Shown here: positions 10,460 through 42,501 of the stretch, piece by piece
Position numbering within the stretch: position 1 is the first letter of the stretch
Layout: each line of letters opens with the position of its first letter
NCBI RefSeq assembly: GCF_017591435.1
Contig: NC_059272.1
Location: forward strand, 6,335,035-6,399,034
Length of the DNA stretch: 64,000 bases
Reading direction: 5' to 3'
From: Portunus trituberculatus
Lineage: Eukaryota > Arthropoda > Malacostraca > Decapoda > Portunidae
The notes under the pieces: model-generated
What the model saw: the letters and a program-made list of their open reading frames with translations, nothing else
Told to the model about the DNA's origin: nothing
Databases searched by the model: none
Made by a program: the position numbers and the translations under genes

Positions 10460-10640
10460 GTCTAGCATATATTAGCACAGTTTCCTGTTGTTCTGGCAAG
10501 GTGTAAGCACGAAGACAAGTTTTGAGAATGATAGGAGAGACACCATCAGGTCCATAAGCCTTCAGAGGGTTTAGGCCAGCAAGGGCATGGAAATTTGAGT
10601 TGTCCTTATTAGTTGTAGAGAAACACACAAGGAGGACAAG
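10460..10640 (-). pseudogene. Jockey-like LINE ORF2 fragment
   Basis: The minus strand reads ALAGLNPLKAYGPDGVSPII then LKTC, matching the RT entry HALAGLNPKKAYGSDRVPP of the Jockey-like copy at 54100-55170. It is a short isolated fragment. Confidence 0.65.
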
Positions 10641-11014
10641 GCTGCTAATTGTACATTCCTGTTAGTTTGCAGGATATTAAGTCTTTGATCTATGCCATAT
10701 AGAATATAGGTAAGGAGTTGTTTCTTGGTATAGGACAGGAGTAGATAAACTTTTCAAATTTACTGATGTCGAGTTCCATTAATTTCTTTTGTGTACCATA
10801 GTTTGCCCACACCTGGTATAGGGTGTGTGATTTTTGGTATATGACATATACCCATAATGTAGTATGCCAACATGTTATTGTGTGAAACAAACAGACAAAC
10901 CCAATATGTGTCTGCAAAGCCTCAACATTCATACCTGAGACCCAAGGCTAGCACTAGAACATTCGCAATCTTCTGCATATACATGTTATATTTGATTATG
11001 AAGTATTTAAAAGA

Positions 11015-11020
<6 letters not shown>

Positions 11021-11053
<33 letters not shown>
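11021..11053. repeat. (TA)n microsatellite
   Basis: A 33-base TA run lies 25 bases upstream of the splice acceptor of the first recognised host exon. Confidence 0.95.
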
Positions 11054-11058
<5 letters not shown>

Positions 11059-11077
11059 CTTAAATACATTGTTGCAG

Positions 11078-31848
<20,771 letters not shown>

Positions 31849-32451
31849 GTAAGATTTAATGGTGTTAGAAATTTGAAGGTATGCGTTATTTTTTTTGTTT
31901 ATTTTTTTTTTTTTATTTATTTTTTTAAGGTGTTCTATATTTTAAAGTCCTCTCCTTTCAGCTAAAGCTTTCTTTACAACACAAAACAGTTAACACCAGA
32001 AGCAAAGTATGCAGACTTTATAAGCATCTTTGAGAAAGTTAATGATAAAAAAGAAAAAAGAAATTGCAATTTCTACCCAGTTTAGAGATTAGATGTGGCT
32101 GTAGAATAAATTAAGATTGATAATTAGGTAAGGACTTACTAGATGGCAGTCAGAGTTAAAGAAATATTTTTTTTTAAAGTTAGGAAGAGTGATGGAAAAT
32201 GACAGGAAATGTAAGGGGAAAAAAAAGAAAGAGATCAACATATGATATTTATGGAATTGTTATCCAGATGATATAACATGATATAAACTAGGTATGATTT
32301 GAAGCCTTGGTGGACATACTCTTTAAAGCTAGTGAGGGTATGGACAGCTTTATTCATAGGATAGAAGAGAAGATGAAACAAGGCCTTTATTCAAAGTAGA
32401 GCTTTTATCAAAAGTCTGACTAAATTATTCAACTTTGTTAAAAGATGGTAG
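31849..32451 (+). other. Intron downstream of the RGG exon
   Basis: AT-rich with a T-rich stretch at 31888-31930; no coding sequence. Confidence 0.6.
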
Positions 32452-32712
32452 TTGTGTTATCAGGCTATTTATAGATGAAAGAGATGGCAGTGGTGCCATC
32501 AGGCTATATATAGATGGAAGAGATGACAGTTCTACTATCTGGCTGGTTGTTTATAGACAAAAGAGATGGCAGTGGTGCCATCTGGCTGTATATAGATAGA
32601 AGAGATGATATTGGTGCCATCGAGCTGTTTATAGATAGGAGAGATGGCAGTGGTGCCATTCAGCTTTTTGTAAATGGAAGAAATGGCAGTGATGCAATCT
32701 GGGTGAAATAAA
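32452..32712. repeat. 39-bp minisatellite, about 6 units, derived from LINE ORF2
   Basis: Units of the form ATAGATAGAAGAGATGGCAG then TGGTGCCATCTGGCTGTTT repeat about six times with drift. The unit core GAAGAGATGGCAGTGGTGCC equals the antisense of the Jockey-like LINE at 54890-54915. The right flank TGAAATAAATGAGGAAAAGA...AAGTTATT also matches the LINE sequence beyond that point (54920-54955), so the array grew inside a LINE fragment. Confidence 0.8.
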
Positions 32713-33599
32713 TGAGGAAAAGAGAAAAAAAAAGTTATTAGAGTTTAGTAAATTGTAGAAGAGTTCAGCATTGCACCCTGCTTTGCTGTATAGGTGATCA
32801 GTGATGGCAAGACAAATGGGCTGATACCAAAATATTTTGGCAGGCATTAGCTTTCCATTCTCCCAGAAAGAAAACTTAATCCTTAAAAGACAAAAGACAT
32901 CTTTAGTTAATGGAACGTAGTTCATTGCTTTATGGGGGTTAGTTTCAAATTTGCACATGAATTTCTTGGCCATGAATATCTTTCCCTCACAATGATGTCT
33001 CTCGTTGAGCCTCACTGTATGACCCATAGGAGAAAAGTCATTCCTCTTCCTCTCATTCTTAGCAAGAGGGTAAGTGGCCACACGTCATAAGGGCAAACAT
33101 GGTCCAAAACTTCCTTTTGAAGTTGAAAATGCTTTTAGGAGAGAGTTAGCAGTTAGCCTCTCAAGCCTCTAAGGAAAGATTAAACACTGGTAGAAAGTGT
33201 TTCACTTATGTTTATCCTTTTAACCATATGATTATTATTTTTCTTGTGTGTCATAAGTGACAGACAACAATATTATTTCCTTTGTGTGTATTTAAAAAAA
33301 TTATAGATTTATGCAATGATATCAGTGCATGAGATACTAGTGACTGAAGCAGATATAGGAGACTCAGAGACTCAAGTTGGAGCCCCAGCCAGACAGCTGC
33401 ATGGCGTGTAACATTCTGAACACATACTGAGAAAGTATGGAAAAGTTACTACACTTCACCACAGAGACACCACATCACCATCAAAACTAACCTTTCTAGA
33501 AGGAATGTCTGCAAGGAATGTCCTAATCTTATAAAGGTTAAGGGCTCTGACCATCGGGGCACCTCCTGGGCATATGGTATATCCTGTGAAATCTTAGTA
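32713..33599. other. Intron or intergenic, no gene recognised
   Basis: The first 50 bases continue the LINE fragment. The remainder shows no clear element. Confidence 0.5.
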
Positions 33600-34320
33600 C
33601 AATAGAACCATGTGTTTTGAGTGCCGCAACTTAAAAGAAATGCGAGATATGAGCCATTGCTTGATTGATTTTTTGCTTTGGCTTGTGATTCAAAAATAGA
33701 GTTGTGAGCTAGCTAGCTCCAGGTATACATTTTGCATACCACTTCTCATGTGGTAATGTTTTGTGCATTTTATAATGTTATGTAGCCAGATTTCTTTAGT
33801 CTGACAATAGGCTCTAAGCAAGTAAGTGCAAAGGATAGTACTGAGAAGAAGCAGATGATGTCCATTGAATTAAAGAATACAATCATAGAAAAACCATGAA
33901 CAAGGTGTGCGTGTAGTGGTCTTAGCCAAACAATACAGCCAAAGTACTTTTACGGTTTGCACCATACTGAAACAAAAGGAGTTGATAAAGGCTATAGCTC
34001 CAGCCAAAAGCTTTAAAATAATGTCTATGCTTAGGAATTCTTCACAAAAATATGGAGAAGCTGCTGTTGGTGTGATTGACAGAAAAACAACTCACAGGAG
34101 ATAGTATAAGGAAGGCTATCATTTGTGAGAAGGCACATGTCATTTATGCTGATTTGCTGCACTAAACTCTAGACACAACATTGGAAAAGGTACTGGAAAA
34201 CTTGTTTAAAGCCAGTCTTGGCTGGTTTGATAATTTTGAAGGAAGGACCAGCATTCACTCCTTCATGAGACTTGGTAAGGCAGCAAGCTCAGATATGAAG
34301 TCAGCTGAGGAGTACAACAA
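33600..34320 (+). pseudogene. Pogo/Tigger transposase relic
   Basis: Pieces in different frames: KKQMMSIELKNTIIEKP (33850), FTVCTILKQKELIKAIAPAK (33940-34000), EAAVGVIDRKTTHR, then FKASLGWFDNFEGRTSIHSF and RLGKAASSDMKSAEEYNK (34205-34320). The last corresponds to the CENPB-type second HTH (…FKASRGWFxNFKxRxGIHS…EAASxD…). Many stops. Confidence 0.7.
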
Positions 34321-34325
34321 AACGG

Positions 34326-34432
34326 GGCAACGGTTTCCTAGTGGGTGGGCTTTGAGATAGGAGGTACTCCAAATAGTATCTCCTTTATCCCATAAATTTC
34401 TGTGAAAAAGCCCACATGGTATAAAAAAAATA
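34326..34432 (+). mobile_element. 3' fragment of a type-II tRNA-derived SINE
   Basis: GCAACGGTTTCCTAGTGGGT through TTTGAGATAGGAGGTACTCC and GTGAAAAAGCCCACATGGTA, then ATAAAAAAAATA. It matches the reverse complement of 62633-62730, which has a complete tRNA-like head. The A-rich tail distinguishes it from the AC-tailed SINE. Confidence 0.8.
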
Positions 34433-34438
34433 CAAGTA

Positions 34439-35291
34439 TAGTAAAACTAAATTGTACTGACCCGTAGGGTATTGTTTGCCATTCTGCCAGATTTCCAACC
34501 AAAACATTCAGCCTATACTACCTATGGTTCTTTAATCACAGTGTTATCAACAAACGGCATTCTAAGAATTTTCTGACTATTTCATTAAATAGCAGGTGAT
34601 GCAAATAAGTGTTATATACCAAGTCAAATGAAGGTATTTCATGGACATGTATGACGATGTGGCATGTCAGGACAGGCGACGTTGCCAGTCGATCCTAGGC
34701 GGGATTTCCCCTGGGGGAAGGGGGAGGAGTCAGGTCACCACGCAGGTGCAAATCGACTCGCTTCTCATCTGGTCACCATGATGGAAGGATACACTGACAC
34801 TTCCTCGTCTGTGTGTTGTACAGCCAAACCAAGAAGTTTGTCTACAGAATTAATAAATAAAGCTTGCAAGGACCACTTTTACCAATAAATCAAGCAAGGA
34901 AGAGGACAGCAGGTGCAGCTGGTATATCTGAAGGCACAGTGAAGAGGATTTGTCCCAGTGCAAACAAGATATACACCACACAGCATCACAACCTTATCAG
35001 CATTTCTTTTCCCCACTCATTGTATTACACTGGGTATCTCGAGAGGACATAATAGTAAATATTTGGTAAATTATCAGCCTCATTTTCACTTTTATAATCA
35101 GCACCTTAACTATATTTAATTTACCTATGGCATCTTCATGTCTTGTCCATTACATATTTTTTTTTAGCGAAGTCATGCATTAATATGAATACAGAACAGT
35201 TATTCTGTTTTCCTTGAAGTAATGAGAGATATGGCAGTATCGCATGGATTATAGGCCTAGTCCTACAGGTTAGTACAATTTAGTTTTACTA
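34439..35291. mobile_element. IS630-like TIR element inserted in a Gypsy relic
   Basis: The left end TAGTAAAACTAAATTGTACT (34439) and right end AGTACAATTTAGTTTTACTA (35291) are perfect inverted repeats with TA flanks (34437-34438, 35292-35293). The ends resemble those of 11276-14678, and the interior carries the same HTH coding fragment. 853 bases, non-autonomous. Confidence 0.75.
34700..34980 (+). pseudogene. HTH-domain fragment of the IS630-like element
   Basis: Frames give MEGYTDTSSSVCCTAKPRSL then STELINKACKDHFYQ and, shifted, INQARKRTAGAAGISEGTVK then RICPSANK. Homologous to the minus-strand fragment at 14130-14460. Confidence 0.55.
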
Positions 35292-36030
35292 TAGTTATGA
35301 AACTTTTTAACACCAGATACTATGGGCAAACCTTCTTTCTGTACCTGAGCATACTTCCATTCACCTGCACTCAACGTTCGGGATGTAAAAGCAATTGGTT
35401 TCTCCTCTCCCAACTCCATGTGGTGTGCCAGAACAGCTCTCAAACTGTGTGGCGACACATCTCAGGTGAAGCAGGAGGGGCTTCATGACATCATAGTGCG
35501 CCAACACTCTGGAGCTCGCCAACAGTTGTTTAGACTGGAGAAGTGCCTGTTCCTCATCTGGTCCCCATTGCCACTTAACGTCCTGCTGTAATAGTTTGTA
35601 TAAAGGGCCAAATATTGTGGAAAGATTAGGAACATAGCTGCCATAATAATTTACAAGCCCTAAATATACCTTCAATTCAGTGACATTCCTTGCTATGGGT
35701 GCCTTTGTGATAGCTTGAACCTTCTCCTCAAAAAGCTGCAGACCCTCAGCATTAATTTTATGGTCTAAATAAGTGACCTTGGGTGCTTGGAAAATGCATT
35801 TCTTTAATTCGACCTCACCCCTGTTGCATCCATACATTTCAAAACTTCTGTCAGGTTATTTAGATGTTCCGTTTCAGATTTTCCTGTTACTAGTATGTCA
35901 TCCAAATTAACTACTATGTGAGGAATACCCTGGAGCAAATTTTTCATCTCTGGAAAATTCCAGGTGCTGAAGAAATCCTATATGGTAGACGATTGTACAC
36001 GAATGATCCCTTTTGTGTTTTTTATTGTTA
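35292..36030 (-). pseudogene. Gypsy RT and RNase H remnant, frameshifted
   Basis: Readable segments: KGSFVYNRLPYRISSAPGIF, then GIPHIVVNLDDILVTGKSET with the LDD catalytic motif (Tyr position replaced by Asn), KKCIFQAPKVTYLDHKINAE, VYLGLVNYYGSYVPNLSTIF, PLYKLLQQDVKWQWGPDEEQ, and the RNase H part EEKPIAFTSRTLSAGEWKYA then GVKKFHNY. Several frameshifts. The order is typical of Gypsy Pol. Confidence 0.8.
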
Positions 36031-36047
36031 CATATTTCGTAGATTCC

Positions 36048-36410
36048 TTAAATTCCTTCGTAATAACATAGCTCTATTAATTTTTGAAGATCAGCGATGA
36101 AAGAGGACACTGATTTAGTTGGCTGCTTGAAGTGCTTCATGATTACCGATGGCTTTGGACACGGGTGATTTTTCATTAGCGCTTTCAGGTCACTGAAACT
36201 TTTGTCCGTTGGCTTTCTTGGTAGACAGAGTGACCTGATTAATTTGTAGGTTCTTGCCCCACACACAGCCAACAGAGTGGATTTCTTCTTCTCTTCCACA
36301 ATGTCGTTAGCATCAAGGAAATGCTCCAGGTGTTCCACATATTGAGTCCAAATCTGAGCATCTTGGTTAAATTCTTCCACCTTTCCAGTAGTCGCCATCC
36401 TCATCGCCAA
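36048..36410 (-). pseudogene. Gypsy Gag N-terminal remnant
   Basis: MATTGKVEEFNQDAQIWTQY then VEHLEHFLDANDIVEEKKKS, LLAVCGARTYKLIRSLCLPR, PTDKSFSDLKALMKNHPCPK and SVIMKHF, ending at CYYEGI. The GxxxEFxxxxxxWxxYxExLxxFFxANxI and SLCGxxTYxLIRSL patterns are typical of arthropod Gypsy Gag. The start is ATG at 36408-36410 or the downstream Met. Confidence 0.75.
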
Positions 36411-36430
36411 TGTAATAGCTGCAGTCAGGC

Positions 36431-37762
36431 GGAGTAAAAGACCAAGTAACAGTGGCAGGGAGGTCTATTACTGGAGTGTAGTTACTCTATAAGGCTAGAG
36501 CTTGACTGGTCTCATGCTGGAGTTAGTCTCACAATTTGACTGCTCAAGCCATAACTGAAACAGCAATCCATTATAAACACAGTGACTGATACAGTAAACC
36601 AGTAGCTGAAACAATAACCCCTTATGAACATAGTGATTGATACAGTAAACCTTACAATTATAACAACCTAATTCACTTCTAAAACATTCTGAAAAAAAAG
36701 GAAGAAAAAAAATTTTTGGACAGCTTTTTTGTGAATTGTCGTGCAGTTGAAGAGGGAAGCATGGCACTAAAGGCAAATGGCAGTGAAAAGAAATAAGTAA
36801 AAGTGAAGTAAAAAAAATTGTACAATTAAATTCAGTAATAAGTTGTAGTATTACTAGCATAATGAGTAAGTGACGTTCAGTGATTAAGTGAGAGTTTATG
36901 GCAAATAAAAGTGATTGAAAAAGCATGAAACGAAACGAACTCTTCCCACATCTCCGCCTACCTCCTCCACCCTCTGCTTTTGCCCGCATCTTCCATTAGC
37001 CCAAGTCGTCTGATCTCCAAGGCAAATATACTCTATAAAATCAGTTTATTTATTCATATTCTCTTTTGTTTAGTTTTGATATGTTTTTATACAATGCAGG
37101 TATTCCTGAATATATGAATGTAATTGGTTCCTGAAAACCAACCATAGAGCAAATGATCGTATAAATGAGAATGAATACAAAAAATGGTAATGTGTTGGAA
37201 ACCTTTATATAAATGTGTTGTCTGAAACCCATAAGGCCCGTGAAATATCATATGTAAATATAGTTATTGTATAAAGTAATAAAACATGTTAGAAATATTA
37301 AAATAAACAAGGATAAAACAATAAAAGTAAACAAAAAATAGAAATGAATTTTGTACCAAACTTCCACTGCAGTGTCGGCCCTCCAAACTTATAAAAATCA
37401 TGAAATATCATGTTATTACATCATTGATTGAATTAATAAAAACATGTTACATAAATTATAGACACAAGAATAAAGCAATAAAATAAAGATAAAAAAAGAA
37501 AACATGTACTTATTGTAGTGTGTCTGTGATATTACGCATGATCATTCATTGAAAAAAATGCTACTATACATACAGTGAACTCCTAGTCACATGTTATAGT
37601 CCATGTTAGAGAGAGAGAGAGAGAGAGAGAGAAAGGGTGTTACCAGCCATTCTCAAAGTCAGTCACTGGCTGTCATAACTACAATTCGTTTCTCAAATTG
37701 CAGTTGACTATCATTCATTAAGATAAATGCCACTGCAGAAGCTGCATGAGTGTGTGTGTGTG
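36431..37762. other. No gene; possible LTR and Tigger remnants
   Basis: 36520-36680 contains a tandemly repeated segment (CTGAAACAGCAATCCATTATAA / CTGAAACAATAACCCCTTATGA, unit about 60-65 bases). 37095-37180 (CAGGTATTCCTGAATATATG, then ATCGTATAAATGAGAATG) looks like a Tigger end without a partner. (GA)11 at 37611-37632. Confidence 0.4.
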
Positions 37763-38051
37763 TATGTAATTCATCTCGATCATCTGCTGGTCACCCAGCC
37801 AGTCTTCCCCATTACGGAGCGAGCTCAGAGCTCATAGACCGATCTTCGGGTAGGACTGAGACCACATCAACACACAACACACACCGGGAAAGCGAGGCCA
37901 CAACCCCTCGAGTTACATCCCGTACCTATTTACTGCTAGGTGAACAGGGGCTACACATTAAGAGGCTTGCCCATTTGCCTCGCCATTTACCGGGACTCGA
38001 ACCCGGGCCTCTCGATTGTGAGTCGAGCGTGCTAACCACTACACTACGCGG
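37763..38051 (-). mobile_element. tRNA-Val-derived SINE, full-length, minus strand
   Basis: The head on the minus strand (38050-37985) reads GCGTAGTGTAGTGGTTAGCA then CTCGACTCACAATCGAG (anticodon CAC) and GGTTCGAGTCC (B box), very close to eukaryotic tRNA-Val. The body shares blocks with the SINE at 23226 but has an extra segment (AATGGCGAGGCAAATGGGCA). The tail is (CA)n-type (TTACATACACACACA). Confidence 0.85.
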
Positions 38052-38066
38052 TGTGTGTGTGTGTGT
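38050..38066. repeat. (GT)8 adjoining the SINE head
   Basis: A short GT run directly upstream of the SINE tRNA head. Confidence 0.9.
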
Positions 38067-38121
38067 TTTTCTTACAATGCACACTCACCTCCATCACCAA
38101 ACACACCCACTTTCCTGCCTA

Positions 38122-38380
<259 letters not shown>

Positions 38381-39556
38381 TTTTTTTTTTTTTTTTTTTA
38401 ATGTAGGGAAGAGGGCCAGCCAAGGGCAAAAAAAAGAAAGTTAGAAAAAAGCCCACTTGAGCGCTTGCTCTCTAAAGAGTAAAAAAAAGTGCCAAAACCG
38501 TCAGCCAGAATTAGGAGAGCAAATGCATCGATACCTCCCTCTTAAAAGAAGACAAGTTGTAGGAATTCGGAAATACAGATGCAGGGAGGGAGTTCCAGAG
38601 TTTACCAGTGAAAGAGATGAATGATTGAGCGTACTGGTTAACTCTTGCATTAGAGAGTTGGACAGAATAGGGATGAGAGGAAGAAGAAAGCCTTGTGCAA
38701 CATGGCCGCAGGAGGAGGGGAGGCATGCAGTTAGCAAGATCAGTAGAACAGTTACCATGAAAATAGCGATAAAATATAGAAAGGGATGCAACATTTCGGC
38801 GGTGAGAAAGAGACTGAAGACAGTTAGTCACAGGAGGGGAGTTGATGAGACGAAGAGCTTTCGATTCCACCCTATCAAGCAAAGCTGTGTGACTGAAACC
38901 CCCCCAAACATGCGAAGAGTACTCCATACAGGGACAGATAAGGCCCTTATACAGAGTAAGCAGTTGGAGGGGCGAGAAAAAACTGGTGGAGACGCCTCAG
39001 AACACCTAACTTCATAGAAGCTGTTTTAGCAAGAGATGAGATGTGAAGTTTCCAGTTAAGATTATGAGCAAAGGACAGACCAAGGATATTCATTGTGGAA
39101 GAGGGAGACAGTTGAGTGTCATTGAAGAAGAGGGGGATAGTTGTCTGGAAGGTTGTGTCGAGTTGATAGATGGAGGAATTGAGTTTTTGAGGCATTGAAA
39201 ACTATTAGATTTTCTCTGCCCCAATCGGAAATTTTAGAAAGATCTGAAGTCAGGCGTTCCGTGGCGTCCCCGCGTGATCTGCTAATTTCCTGAAGGGTTG
39301 GACGTCTCTGAAAAAACGTGGAAAGATGTAGGATGGTATCATCAGCGTAGGAGTGGATAAGGCAAGAAGTTTGGTTAAGAAGGTCATTAATGAATAATAG
39401 AAAGAGAGTGGGTGACATGACAGAACCCTGAAGAACACCACTATTAATAGGTTTAGGAGAAGAACAGTAGCTGTCTACCACAGCAGCAATAGAACGGTCG
39501 GAAAGGAAACATGAGATAAAGTTGCAGAGAGAAGGATAGAAGCCGTAAGAAGAATT
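38381..39556 (-). mobile_element. Jockey-like LINE, 5'-truncated, minus strand
   Basis: The 3' end is a T-run (38381-38399) followed by AATGTAGGGAAGAGGGCCAG. Coding on the minus strand includes YGFYPSLCNFISCFLSDRSI, INSGVLQGSVMSPTLF, LIHSYADDTILHLS (catalytic YADD), DWGRENLIVFNASKTQFL, EYSSHVWGGFSHTALLDRVE and YAQSFISFTGKLWNSLPAS. Frameshifts split it. It is truncated at 39556 inside the RT and lies within ORF1 of LINE copy 3. Confidence 0.85.
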
Positions 39557-40272
39557 AGTGGAAAGAAAGTATAATGAGGTTGTAAAATTGAGCAGGGATT
39601 TAAATGAGGACAAAAGTGAGCTATCAAAAATGAGCTCCAGGGTGGAAGAAGTGGTGGGTGACATGAAAGGACTGGTGAAGGGAGAAATCAAGGAAAATGC
39701 CAACCTAATAAGAGAAGAATGTGAAAGGGCTTCCTCAATTATTATATCAGGAATACAAGAACCAGTGATTGAAAGTATAGTTAAGAGACAAGATCATGTC
39801 AAAAATATGGTGCATAAGATATTTGATGAAATAAAGGATGATGAAGACAGATGGATGGAAGATATATTAGATATAAGGCGAGTGGGTAGATACAATCACG
39901 ATAAGAGAAGTTGTAACAAAAGACCTGTGAAAGTGAGATTCAGCTCTGAAAGAACTGCAAGGGAGGTGCTGGCCATGGCAAGCAGGCTCAGAAGGATAGA
40001 GGGAATGAAAGAAATCTATATAAATAGAGATATGTCATTACCAGAGAAAATTAAAGTTCAAGAGATGAGAAAAGTTGCTAGAAGTCAAAATGAAAACAGA
40101 ACAGATGAAGAAGCTAAGAAATATTTTTTGCTATAAGGAGGGGAAATGTGGTGAAATTGTTCAAGAGAGGTATGTCAGTAGAGGTGGAAGGAGCCATAAG
40201 AGGGATGATGGCCTCCAGGGAGTAGTGACAAGAGGTGTGAAGGAAGAAGTCTTTGTGGATCTAAGGTTAATT
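39557..40272 (+). pseudogene. ORF1 of LINE copy 3
   Basis: Open from ERKYNEVVKLSRDLNEDKSE to 40136, with a coiled-coil start, SSIIISGIQEPVIESIVKRQ, MEDILDIRRVGRYNHDKRSC, RPVKVRFSSERTAREVLAMA and MKEIYINRDMSLPEKIKVQE. This matches the RRM-like and C-terminal parts of family-A ORF1 (INRMGPYQEGKTRPIKILL...CKDIYIKKNRN). After a shift it continues YKEGKCGEIVQER. Confidence 0.75.
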
Positions 40273-40281
40273 TATTTATAA

Positions 40282-41190
40282 GCGTTTTCAGTAGCGTCAC
40301 CGCAAGGCCAAACATGTTTGAGTTATTGCTGAACAGGAGAGTGCTGAGGACACTGTCGGTGGTGCCAGACGACCGTGTCACTGTGATCTCAATCCCTGGG
40401 AGAAGTTATTGTACAAATCAGTCGCCTGAGCCAGCGCTGTGGTCAAGACGTAAACACAGCACCATGGTGGAAGAGTTTGGGGATTTATTCCTTGATGGGG
40501 AGTATTAGAGGTCACCAGTGTTTCATCATTTGTATATGCCGAGGGCCAAGCAGCGCAATACTCATAAAAAACAACAGGTCTTCTGTCCTTGGAAGTGGTT
40601 TGATCTACGCGGGCTTGTTTTGAAGGTGTTCCATTGTTGATGTATGGCTGCGGTTTTCTTACGCCTATATAATTGAATTACGTCAATACTTGGCAGATAA
40701 TATATTTTACCATCATTCATTACTTTATGATATAAGGATTTGCAACAATATTATCATTTTTTCACCTAATAATAGAAAAGTAACTCCACTATTGTATCGA
40801 AGTCACGACTAGAAGTATGGAATCAGACAACACCCACAAGAAGGACGGATAGATGCGACATGTCACCAGCTACCACCAGCTCCTTAATTTATTTCACGCC
40901 GTATCTTTTTTATCGGTTCTCTCCAGTATGCGGCACAATATGTAAATGTAAATCTACATCTACAGTACCCACTTCTATGGCCTAACATGTGTCTTATTAT
41001 TCAGTTTTATTCGAAATGTAACTCCTTCTTGATCTCATTCCATGAGGTTGATGGGGTTGCTCCACGCTGATTGGCTAAAAAGCATTTGCCAAACGAAAGC
41101 AAACACTTTGGAAAGGCGTTTGCTCGCGTTTGCGAAAACTTGCCTCTGTTTGACTCCGTTTGCCCCCAGCCGCGCCGCTACTGAAAACGC
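40282..41190. mobile_element. Unclassified TIR DNA element
   Basis: The left end GCGTTTTCAGTAGCG (40282) and right end CGCTACTGAAAACGC (41190) are perfect 15-base inverted repeats. Subterminal repeats of GTTTGC line the right end (41085-41165). Flanks TTTATAA and CTTATG suggest a short TTA/TAA-type target (PIF/Harbinger-like), which I cannot settle. No transposase coding. About 60 bases of the LINE endonuclease N-terminus next to it are also missing. Confidence 0.7.
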
Positions 41191-41255
41191 CTTATGTGGA
41201 TGGCATAAGCTCCAAAAGACTAGAAATAGCAGACTTGCTAAGGGAAAGAAAATCC

Positions 41256-41995
41256 CATGGTATTTTGTATGGTGGAAACTAAAGTAAAAAAAGAGATAAA
41301 TTTGGAGTTGTTTGGCTGGGAAGGATATAACATTTGGAGGAAAGACAGAGTGGGTAGATTTGGTGGAGGAGTTTGTATTCTGGTCCACAACAGTTTAAGT
41401 GTGAAAAATATAGAGATTGAGTCTGAATTAGCTGAAGTGTTAGCAGTGGAAATTACAACGAAAGAAAATGAGAAAATAACAGTGATGGCAACGTACGTAG
41501 CACCATACACAAGAGCTTGGACAAGAGAAAGCCAAGAGAGAATGAGGAAAGAGACCTTGGATACCTTAGAAAGATTAATCAGAGGATCAAATCGCATCAT
41601 ACTTTGTGGTGATTTTAACTGTAAAGAAGTGGACTAGGAAAGAATGGAGCCGAAATGCGAGGAAGGGAGTTAGGGAGCTAAAGTATTTGATCAAATGAGA
41701 AAATGCTCTGTACCAACACATCAAAGAAATGATAAGAGTTAGAGGAGATGATAACCCATCAAGATTTGATCTTGATGGGTTGATTTACTAGAAAGGAGGA
41801 AGAAATAGGTAATATCACGATTGAGAGCCCACTAGGAAGAGGAGATCACGTAGTCCTAATATGTGAAGTGTGGCTCAGATATGGATTGGAGTGTGAGTCC
41901 CAGAAAACTGCGATTAATAAGTACATCTTTAAGAAGGCTGACATAGAGAATATGAAGAAATATTTTAGGGAGAGGAGGTGGTTCGAGAGGATTTT
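41256..41995 (+). pseudogene. ORF2 endonuclease of LINE copy 3
   Basis: Begins in the middle of the domain with VETKVKKEINLELFGWEGYN, then IWRKDRVGRFGGGVCILVHN, AEVLAVEITTKENEKITVMA, YVAPYTRAWTRESQERMR and IILCGDFNCKEVD stop. After shifts it reads PLGRGDHVVL and KKADIENMKKYF. N-terminally truncated and frameshifted. Confidence 0.8.
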
Positions 41996-42501
41996 GGAAT
42001 TCCCGACGTCAGATATTCTTGGGTTGCCATTGATCGCTAGCTGTTTTAATACGCGACTCGGTATACAGCCAGCCAGCTCGCAAGAGACACACATTCTAAA
42101 ATTCATATCATAATAAATTTTGAGGTATTGAGTCTTTGTACTGCAAAACATTAATTTCAAGTGTTTATCCTAACATTATCCATATGATCTGGTAATACAC
42201 ACTCTATAAAAGTGTTATTATAAGCTTAATACTCACAGTCGCGGTTTCAATGCTCTTGCATTTTTTACTAGTCTCAACTACATATTTGGTTTGAAATATT
42301 TTTTCATATAGTTCAACAGAGAGCACTGTTTCTCCTCTAAATATTACAAAGGAATACATTCTGTAATAATCTTGGTAAAGCAACATTTTTGTTGCGAAGG
42401 CATATCAAACCGAAAAGACTAACTGAACTCAGGAACACCGAGTCCTCTCAAAACACCAAAATAACACCGCGGCCCGCGGTTGTTTGGGAGCTCGTGTGGA
42501 G

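Larger units (their letters stand above)
35270..36430 (-). mobile_element. Gypsy-like LTR retrotransposon relic, internally deleted
   Basis: On the minus strand: a Gag N-terminal part (36410-36048), then directly an RT segment (36030-35600) and RNase H (35480-35292). The Gag C-terminus, protease and the first half of RT are missing, so an internal deletion fused Gag to RT. The right-hand element at 34439-35291 cuts the RNase H. LTRs were not identified. Confidence 0.8.

Noticed and set aside
1..11077. Upstream SAP/SPRY exons of the hnRNP U-like gene
   Set aside because: No peptide resembling SAP or SPRY domains was found in either strand; the region is transposon-filled.
37090..37600. A further Tigger-like element starting CAGGTATTCCTGAATATATG
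   Set aside because: Only one terminus looks convincing; no inverted partner seen.
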